Source: RYN-230 sp963834515 (lineage in GTDB: Bacteria > Actinomycetota > Actinomycetes > Streptosporangiales > Streptosporangiaceae). From it: a stretch of DNA of 64,000 bases. The notes under the pieces were generated by a model that was given only the letters and a program-made list of their open reading frames with translations, ran no database searches and was not told the origin of the DNA. Each line of letters starts with the position of its first letter. Within the stretch, counting starts at the first letter, position 1. Location of the stretch: NCBI GenBank assembly GCA_963834515.1, contig CAWICB010000003.1, forward strand, positions 744,001 to 808,000, read 5' to 3'. Shown here one piece after another: positions 58,727 to 64,000 of the stretch. Position numbers and translations under genes: made by a program.

Positions 58727-59197
58727 ATGTCCTCGCACCTGCTCCGCCAGGACTTCGACCCGATGGTAGGCGGCTACGTCATCATCATGGTGGCGCTGGC
58801 CGTCGGTCTCTGGCTGTCCCGCCGGCCCACGGCCCGCCGCGACCGGGCCCGCCTCACGTCGGCCCGCCGGGGCCGGGGCCAGGCTGGCCGCCCGGAACTG
58901 GCCAGCGGCCCGGAACTGGCCCCGGTCACCGCCGCCGGGTGGCGCCGGCTGGCCCGGCACGTGGCCGGCACGATGGCCGGCGGCTACCTGCTGCTGATGG
59001 TCGTCGTGGTGCTCTACTACTACCTCGTGGCCCGGGTCGGCGGCGCGTTCATCCAGAGCGCGTTCACCGGCGGCGCCCTGCTGATCGGGCTGGCCGCCCC
59101 GGCATTCGGGGCGGCGTCCTGGCTTACCGAATGGCACCGGGCACGCGCCACCCGCAAAGCCCGCCCCCCCGCCCAGCAGCCCCGCCCCTCCTCGTGA
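58727..59197 (+). CDS. Membrane protein, DUF6256-like
   Basis: A 156-residue protein with spans at VGGYVIIMVALAVGLWLSR, GTMAGGYLLLMVVVVLYYYL, and FTGGALLIGLAAPAFGAASW and a P/R-rich C-terminus. Such DUF6256 proteins commonly follow DUF6186 genes in actinomycetes. ATG at 58727, one base after the previous TGA. Function unknown; possibly a two-component membrane complex. Confidence 0.75.
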   Translation: MSSHLLRQDFDPMVGGYVIIMVALAVGLWLSRRPTARRDRARLTSARRGRGQAGRPELASGPELAPVTAAGWRRLARHVAGTMAGGYLLLMVVVVLYYYLVARVGGAFIQSAFTGGALLIGLAAPAFGAASWLTEWHRARATRKARPPAQQPRPSS

Positions 59198-59216
59198 CCC
59201 CCCGGTCGCCGAAACA

Positions 59217-59290
59217 TTCTTTTCACGGATTCGGTCCGGACAAACCGGGACAAACCCTCACACCGAATGCACCCAAAGATGTGAAAAGAA
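59217..59290. terminator. Nested inverted-repeat element between convergent genes
   Basis: Outer arms TTCTTTTCAC (59217-59226) and GTGAAAAGAA (59281-59290) are perfect complements; inside, ATTCGGT (59229-59235) pairs with ACCGAAT (59262-59268), and the loop has GTCCGGAC plus two ACAAACC repeats. It is AT-richer than its flanks. It sits between the convergent DUF6256-type and hydrolase genes, so a bidirectional terminator is the plain reading, but the layered design is unusual. Confidence 0.6.
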
Positions 59291-59357
59291 GTTCCGGACC
59301 ATGATCGATGTGACTGATGGGCCCGATGGGGTCGTAGGGGCTGGGCTGGGGGCGGGG

Positions 59358-59929
59358 TTATCCGTGGGCGGCCAGGAACTCGGTTACCGCGGACTGGAAC
59401 CCGGCCGGGAACTCCAGGTGCGGTGAGTGGCCACAGCCGCCGCCGGAGCCGGCGTAGTCCGGCCAGCACGGCGTGCCCGCCACGTCCCGGGTACCGCCGA
59501 AGCCGAACGGCGACATCGCGCTCTCCAGCACGACCGAGGCCACCGCGGCTGGATGGTCGATCGCGTACTGCAGGGCCACGCCGCCGCCGGCGACCAGCCG
59601 AGCAGGTGCACCGGCCGGCCGCCGGCCAGCAGCCCGGTCTCGGTGAGCAGCGCGTGCAGGTCGTCGGCGAAGTCGCGGACGCCGCGCCGGGCGTCCACCG
59701 GCGCGGGCTCAGACCCGCCGAAGCCGCGCAGGTCCGGCATCACGCAGCGGAACCGGCCGGCCAGCCCGGCCATGGTCTCGGCGAAGAACCGGGCCGACGA
59801 CACGTTACCGTGCACCAGCGCCAGGACCGGCGCTGCGGCGGGCCCGGCCCGCAGCAGCTGGGTGCGCAGCCGCGACGTGCCGACGTCCTCGGCCAGGACA
59901 CCGGCCGGCCGCGCGGCAGCAGATGGCAT
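59358..59929 (-). pseudogene. Alpha/beta hydrolase, one frameshift
   Basis: The 5' part gives VLALVHGNVSSARFFAETMA and MPDLRGFGGSEPAPVDARRG, then HLLGWS at the nucleophile elbow, where the frame is lost. The 3' part (from about 59579) gives VALQYAIDHPAAVASVVLES, FGFGGTRDVAGTPCWPDYAG and a short C-terminus ending at 59358. Restoring one G (TCG-GCC-GGC-GGC) near 59588 makes GWSAGGGVALQYAI, a normal elbow. The C-terminal His half looks short, so even then it may be incomplete. Confidence 0.8.
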
Positions 59930-60017
59930 CTGGTTCCCCCGGGCTCAGGCAGCAGTGCTGCAGGTACTACCGTCCAGTTGGGCAGTGTGTCAACGAGCCG
60001 GACCGAGGAGCTTCGCG

Positions 60018-60773
60018 GTGGACAACACAGCCAGCCTCACCGGGCGGCGGGCGCTGGTCACCGGCGCGGCCAGCGGGATTGGCGCGGCCTGCGCCGCGGC
60101 GCTGGCCGCGGCTGGTGCTTATGTCATCGCGGCCGACCTGGACGAGGCGGGCGCGGACCGGATCGCGGCCCGCACCGGCGGCGAGCCGTGGCCGGTCGAC
60201 CTGACCCACGTGGCCGGGCTGGAGGGACTGCGGCTCGACGTCGACGTGCTGGTCAACAACGCTGGCATCCAGCATGTGGCGCCGGTTGAGGAGTTCCCGC
60301 CGGAGATGTTCCGGCGCATCCTGCGGCTGATGCTCGAGGCGCCGTTCCTGCTCGCCCGGGCAGCGCTGCCGCACATGTACCACCAGGGCTTCGGCCGGGT
60401 CATCAACATCAGCTCGGTGCACGGGCTGCGGGCCTCGCCGTACAAGTCGGCCTACGTCGCCGCCAAGCACGGCCTGGAGGGGCTGTCCAAGGTGATCGCG
60501 CTGGAGGGCGCACCGCACGGGGTGACCAGCAACTGCATCAGCCCGGGGTACGTGCGCACGCCGCTGGTGGAGAAGCAGATAGCCGACCAGGCCCGGGTGC
60601 ACGGCATCGCGGAAGACCAGGTGCTGGAGACCGTGATCCTGGCCGAAAGCTCGGTGAAACGGCTGGTCGAGCCGGCCGAGGTGGCGGAGCTGGTGTGCTG
60701 GCTGGCCGGGCCGGCCGCGAGCATGGCCACCGGGACCTCGTTCACCCTGGACGGCGGCTGGACGGCGAAGTAG
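60018..60773 (+). CDS. SDR-family dehydrogenase, 3-hydroxybutyrate dehydrogenase-like
   Basis: A 251-residue short-chain dehydrogenase. NAD motif LVTGAASGIGAACAAALA, DVDVLVNNAGIQHVAPVEEF, catalytic Ser in RVINISSVHGLRASPYKSAY and the Tyr-Lys pair in SAYVAAKHGLEG, then SNCISPGYVRTPLVEKQIAD and GTSFTLDGGWTAK. The QHVAPVEEFP and VEKQIADQARVHGI blocks match bacterial D-3-hydroxybutyrate dehydrogenases, which oxidise 3-hydroxybutyrate to acetoacetate. GTG start at 60018 with GAGGAG. Confidence 0.9.
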   Translation: MDNTASLTGRRALVTGAASGIGAACAAALAAAGAYVIAADLDEAGADRIAARTGGEPWPVDLTHVAGLEGLRLDVDVLVNNAGIQHVAPVEEFPPEMFRRILRLMLEAPFLLARAALPHMYHQGFGRVINISSVHGLRASPYKSAYVAAKHGLEGLSKVIALEGAPHGVTSNCISPGYVRTPLVEKQIADQARVHGIAEDQVLETVILAESSVKRLVEPAEVAELVCWLAGPAASMATGTSFTLDGGWTAK

Positions 60774-60779
60774 CCGGGC

Positions 60780-62609
60780 TTAACGGCCGGACGTGGCCCA
60801 GCGGAGCATCATCCCGATCCGGGCCTGGATCTGCTCCGCGGTGGCCTGCGGCAGCGGCGGCCCGCCGCAGGCACGGCGCAGGTCGGCGTGCACCACCGCG
60901 TGCGGCTGCCCAGTCCGGTGGTGCCACGCGCCGATCAGGCCGTTCAGTTCCTTGCGCAGCGTGGCCAGGTTCTCCCGGGTGACCGGCACCGGCGGCCCGG
61001 GCGCTGCCGGGCCGGGCGCTGCCGGGCCGGGCGCGGCCCCGGCCGGCGGCGCGGCCCAGGGAGGTGCGGCCCAGGGAGGTGCGGCCCAGGGGGGTGCGGC
61101 CCCCGCCCCGGCGCTGCCGTGCAGCTGCTCCGCCTGCCGCTTGCGCAGCAGCAGCGCGACCTGATCCGGTTCCAGCAGGCCGGGCAGGCCCAGGAAGTCC
61201 TGCTCGGCCGCCGTGGTGCCGAACTCGGTTCCGTCGTACAGCACCCGGTCGAAGTGCGCGGACGCGTGCAGCGCCTCGAACGGCAGCGCGTCGTCCAGCT
61301 GGTCCGGAGTGTCCCGCTGCCGTTGCGCCGAGGCCAGCTCGTCCGCTTCCGCGTCATCGGGGATGGTATGCAGCACGTGGTCGCGTTCGGCTTCAAGTTC
61401 TGCGGCATAACCGAGCAGGACCGGGATGGAGGGCAGGAATACCGACGCCGTCTCCCCGCGCTGCCTGGCCCGGACGAACCGGCCCACCGCCTGGGCGAAG
61501 AACAGCGCGGTGCCGACGCTGGTGGCATACACCCCGACGGCCAGCCGCGGGATGTCCACCCCCTCGGAGACCATCCGGACCGCGACCATCCAGCGCGCGT
61601 CCGAGTCCGTGAACGCGGCGATCTTCCGGCTGGCCGCCTTGTCGTCGGACAGCACGACCACCGGGCGGGTGCCGGTCAGCCGCCTGAGCAGGGCGGCGTA
61701 GGCCCGGGCCTCCTCGTGGCCGGTCGCAATGACCAGGCCCGCCGCGTCCGGCATGCCGCGGCGCACCTCGGTGAGCCGCTTGTCCGCCGCCTCCAGCACC
61801 CGGTGCACCCATTCGCCCTCCGGGTCCAGCGCGGTGCGCCAGGCCTGGGCCAGCTGGTCGCCCAGCATCGGGGTGCCCAGGGTGCCGGTGATCTCATCGC
61901 CGGCCCGGGTCCGCCAGTGCATCTCACCCGAGTAGGCCAGGAAGATCACCGGCCGGACCACGCCGTCGTCCAGGGCCGGCCCGTACCCGTACACGTAGTC
62001 GGACACGCTGCGCCGGCTGCCGTCCAGTTCCGGGGCATAGCTCACGAACGGTATCGGGTTGGTGTCGGTGCGGAACGGCGTCCCGGTCAGGGCCAGCCGC
62101 CGCCGGGCCGGCTCGAACGCCTCGCGCACCGCCTCGCCCCAGGACAGCGCGTCCCCGGCGTGGTGGATCTCGTCGAAGATGACCAGCGTGCGCCGGTTCT
62201 CGGTGCGGTGCCGGTGCAGCACCGGGTGCGCGGCCACCTGGGCGTAGGTCACGGCCACGCCGGTGAAGTCGGCGGACGCGCGGCCCTGCGCGTTGCGGTA
62301 GCTGGAGTCGAGCGCGATGCCCACGTAGTGCGCGGACTGCGCCCACTGGTGCTTGAGGTGCTCGGTCGGGGTGACCACGGTCAGCGCGGCGATCTCCCGG
62401 CGGGCCAGCAGCTCGGCGGCTACGGTCAGCGCCCACGCGGTCTTGCCCGCGCCCGGCGTCGCCACCAGCAGGAAGTCACGGCGGGGGTGACTGAAGTAGG
62501 CCCGGTAGGCCGCCTTCTGCCAGCCCCGCAAGCTGAGCAGAAGATCAGGCCGAACACTCCCTGGTGGGCTGCTGTCCTCATCCTTGGGAGCGGCTGCGGG
62601 GGTAGTCAC
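60780..62609 (-). CDS. Superfamily II DEAD/DEAH-type helicase with repetitive linker
   Basis: A 609-residue helicase. Motif I ATPGAGKTAWALTVAAELLA, motif Ia VVTPTEHLKHQWAQ, motif II LVIFDEIHHAG (DEIH), motif III RLALTGTPFRTDTNP, motif V VSEGVDIPRLAVGVYATSVG, and motif VI QAVGRFVRARQRGE. The C-terminal part has three WAAPP units and three PGPAA units, a flexible linker, before a helical tail (RENLATLRKELNGLIGAWHH). The GTG at 62609 is the likely start. It resembles actinomycete ERCC3/XPB-like or restriction-type helicases of unknown role. Convergent with the SDR gene. Confidence 0.9.
   Translation of the reverse strand: MTTPAAAPKDEDSSPPGSVRPDLLLSLRGWQKAAYRAYFSHPRRDFLLVATPGAGKTAWALTVAAELLARREIAALTVVTPTEHLKHQWAQSAHYVGIALDSSYRNAQGRASADFTGVAVTYAQVAAHPVLHRHRTENRRTLVIFDEIHHAGDALSWGEAVREAFEPARRRLALTGTPFRTDTNPIPFVSYAPELDGSRRSVSDYVYGYGPALDDGVVRPVIFLAYSGEMHWRTRAGDEITGTLGTPMLGDQLAQAWRTALDPEGEWVHRVLEAADKRLTEVRRGMPDAAGLVIATGHEEARAYAALLRRLTGTRPVVVLSDDKAASRKIAAFTDSDARWMVAVRMVSEGVDIPRLAVGVYATSVGTALFFAQAVGRFVRARQRGETASVFLPSIPVLLGYAAELEAERDHVLHTIPDDAEADELASAQRQRDTPDQLDDALPFEALHASAHFDRVLYDGTEFGTTAAEQDFLGLPGLLEPDQVALLLRKRQAEQLHGSAGAGAAPPWAAPPWAAPPWAAPPAGAAPGPAAPGPAAPGPPVPVTRENLATLRKELNGLIGAWHHRTGQPHAVVHADLRRACGGPPLPQATAEQIQARIGMMLRWATSGR
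60995..61095. repeat. 15-bp tandem repeats in the helicase linker
   Basis: Two sets: GGGCGCTGCCGGGCC-type units (three copies around 60995-61039) and GCGGCCCAGGGAGGT (61051-61065, 61066-61080 and 61081-61095 with one change). They encode PGPAA and WAAPP strings. A length-variable linker is likely. Confidence 0.8.
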
Positions 62610-62671
62610 AGGGACGAAAGGCTACCAGCGGCCGCCCGCCCGGCGCGGGTGGCTAGGCCTCGTGCCGCGCC

Positions 62672-63010
62672 TCAGCCGGATCGAGAAGGCTGGTCGGCAG
62701 CGCCGACCTCGGCGCGAAGCGCCGATCGGGGGGCTCCAGGGGGTCGTCCCCCCGGGCTAGCACTGTCGGTCGGCTCGGCTGCTGTCCCATCGTCCCCGTC
62801 CTCGTCCTCGCCCGCCGGGGCGGCGCGGGGACGGCCGCGCCCGCGCATCCGTCCCGCGTGGCCGGGCAGCCGGCCACTTTCGGCCAGCGCCCGGCGGAGC
62901 AGGAACTCGATCTGGGCGTTGGTGCTGCGCAGCTCGTCCGAGGCCCACCGGGCCAGCGCGTCGTGCACGGCCGGGTCCAGCCGCAGCAGCATGCCCTTAC
63001 GTTCACTCAA
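62672..63010 (-). CDS. Ribbon-helix-helix (Arc/CopG-like) DNA-binding protein
   Basis: About 112 residues. SERKGMLLRLDPAVHDALAR, WASDELRSTNAQIEFLLRRA is the ribbon-helix-helix fold; the rest is basic and disordered. TTG at 63010 or ATG at 62992 are possible starts; the first fits relatives (S/T-ERK start). The 3' end of the coding frame contains the dispersed GGCGATCGGGGGG-type repeat (62711-62755), so the tail is altered by it. It follows the SPFH gene by 19 bases; the pair is often found together in actinomycetes. Confidence 0.8.
   Translation of the reverse strand: MSERKGMLLRLDPAVHDALARWASDELRSTNAQIEFLLRRALAESGRLPGHAGRMRGRGRPRAAPAGEDEDGDDGTAAEPTDSASPGGRPPGAPRSALRAEVGAADQPSRSG
62711..62755. 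repeat. GC-rich dispersed repeat / hairpin, copy 3
   Basis: GGCGCGAAGCGCCGATCGGG, GGGCTCCAGGGGGTCGTCCC then CCCGGG. It includes two hairpins (GGCGC-GAA-GCGCC and GGGGG...CCCCC) and shares CGATCGGGGGG with copies at 40352 and 47549. It lies inside the tail of the ribbon-helix-helix gene. Confidence 0.65.
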
Positions 63011-63029
63011 CGGACTGCACGCCGTTCTG

Positions 63030-63953
63030 TTACTGGTACAGGGATCCGGTGTTGACGACCTGCTGGGTGGCCTGCTCACTGCACAGCACCACGAGCAGGT
63101 TGGACACCATAGCCGCCTTGCGCTCCTCGTCGAGCTCCACCACGTCCTGTTCCTCGAGCCGCCGCAGGGCCAGGTCGACCATGCCAACCGCACCCTCGAC
63201 GATCCGCGTCCGGGCCGCGACCACGGCGCCGGCCGCCTGGCGGCGCAGCATGGCCTGGGCGATCTCCGCCGCGTAGGACAGCCGGGTGAGCCGGGACTCG
63301 ACGATGGTCACCCCGGCCGACGCGACCCGGGCGGCGATCTCGGCGGACAGCTGGGTGGTGATCTCGTCCGCATTGACCCGCAGCGACAGCTGGCCCGGGT
63401 CGCCGGTGGTGTCGTACGGGTAGCTGGTCGCGATGTGCCGTACCGCGGTCTCGGTCTGGATGGCCACGAACTTGACGAAGTCATCCACCGCGTACAGCGC
63501 CTGGGCGGTGTCCTGGACCTGCCAGACGACCACGGCCGCGATCTCGATCGGGTTGCCGTCGGCGTCGTTGACCTTGGCCATCGCGGTCTCGTGGTTGCGG
63601 ATCCGGGTGGATATCTTGCGCCGCTTGGTGAACGGGTTCACGAAGCGCATCCCGGGCTGCCGGACCGTGCCGTTGTACTGGCCGAACAGCTGCACCACCC
63701 GGGCCTCGCCGACCTGGATCGGGGTCAGCCCGGACAGCCCGAGCGAGCCGGCCAGGGCCAGCACCACGATGGCGAACGTCAGGCCGCCTGCCGCGCCGCC
63801 CGAGGCGTGCTTTGCGATGACGATCAGCCACACCGCGACGCCAATGAACACGAGGCTGGCCAGCAGCACCGGTATGCCCGGCATGGACGCCGCGGGCCGT
63901 TCGGTGAGCGGCTGGCCGGGCCGCACTTCCGGCGGAGCCGGGCTGGGCGCCAT
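63030..63953 (-). CDS. SPFH/band 7-domain membrane protein
   Basis: A 307-residue stomatin/prohibitin-like protein. A P-rich N-terminus, two spans (IPVLLASLVFIGVAVWLIVI and GLTFAIVVLALAGSLGLSGL), then the SPFH domain (ARVVQLFGQYNGTVRQPGMR, EIAAVVVWQVQDTAQALYAV) and a helical C-terminus (EIAQAMLRRQAAGAVVAART). Forms ring-like membrane microdomains in relatives. ATG at 63953. It is transcribed with the ribbon-helix-helix gene. Confidence 0.9.
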   Translation of the reverse strand: MAPSPAPPEVRPGQPLTERPAASMPGIPVLLASLVFIGVAVWLIVIAKHASGGAAGGLTFAIVVLALAGSLGLSGLTPIQVGEARVVQLFGQYNGTVRQPGMRFVNPFTKRRKISTRIRNHETAMAKVNDADGNPIEIAAVVVWQVQDTAQALYAVDDFVKFVAIQTETAVRHIATSYPYDTTGDPGQLSLRVNADEITTQLSAEIAARVASAGVTIVESRLTRLSYAAEIAQAMLRRQAAGAVVAARTRIVEGAVGMVDLALRRLEEQDVVELDEERKAAMVSNLLVVLCSEQATQQVVNTGSLYQ

Positions 63954-64000
63954 GACGCCCGGTGCGGGACCGGCGGGCAGCTGGGATGCTGGTCTCGGCG

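Noticed and set aside
60995..61095. CRISPR-like repeats
   Set aside because: In-frame 15-bp tandem units without spacers within the helicase linker.
62653..63006. An alternative 117-codon leftward frame
   Set aside because: It is a Cys/Trp/Arg-rich shadow of the ribbon-helix-helix gene in another frame.

Overview
The window is high-GC actinomycete DNA. Supporting signs are pSAM2-type integrative-element genes, two F420-dependent (LLM-class) oxidoreductases, a SigK/RskA pair, DUF1707, SHOCT and DUF574-type proteins, and many GTG starts with ATGA, GTGA or TGATG overlaps. A filamentous genus (Streptomyces or Streptosporangiales-like) is likely, but I cannot name it.

Positions 1-13.5 kb are a mobile-element hotspot. 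The left edge carries int-xis-rep of an actinomycete integrative element; int runs off the window and rep is broken by an amber codon and a frameshift. Next come a TPR-type HTH regulator, a monooxygenase-like gene, an RsbW-like ATPase and an XRE regulator. Two perfect 43-bp copies of a tRNA-Arg(ACG) 3' half (5836-5878 and 7002-7044) look like attachment sites left by successive insertions. The second lies beside the 3' remnant of another integrase. That remnant abuts an IS21-like element (istA/istB), itself split near its right end by an IS4-family element with perfect 35-bp inverted repeats and a 10-bp target duplication. A second, homologous integrase remnant (12930-13300) follows a type II toxin-antitoxin operon.

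Positions 13.5-41.6 kb are mixed chromosomal genes: a GNAT enzyme, an MFS exporter with divergent TetR regulator, small stress-type proteins, an LpxL-like acyltransferase, an ECF sigma factor with a membrane partner, ketopantoate reductase, several alpha/beta hydrolases, a tautomerase and VOC protein, a large LuxR-type regulator (frameshifted), AraC/VOC, two STAS proteins around a MerR/HspR-like regulator and a small HTH regulator with twin operators, quinone oxidoreductase plus nitrilase-family amidase, a holin-like membrane protein, Smr protein and gluconokinase.

Positions 41.7-64 kb hold a secreted S53 peptidase (frameshifted), sigK-rskA, a two-component system with a downstream b-cytochrome-like membrane protein, a MazF-type toxin-antitoxin pair, and a long leftward redox cluster: encapsulin shell, DyP peroxidase with an encapsulin-targeting tail, aldo/keto reductase, two LLM oxidoreductases, MarR, hemerythrin, metallo-hydrolase, DUF1707 and RecQ. 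The end has a DUF574 methyltransferase, two small membrane proteins, a broken hydrolase, 3-hydroxybutyrate dehydrogenase, a superfamily II helicase and an SPFH/ribbon-helix-helix pair.

A striking feature is that about ten otherwise well-preserved genes carry exactly one indel, in at least four cases explained by one lost G or C in a GC run. Outside the mobile region this looks more like sequence error than decay.
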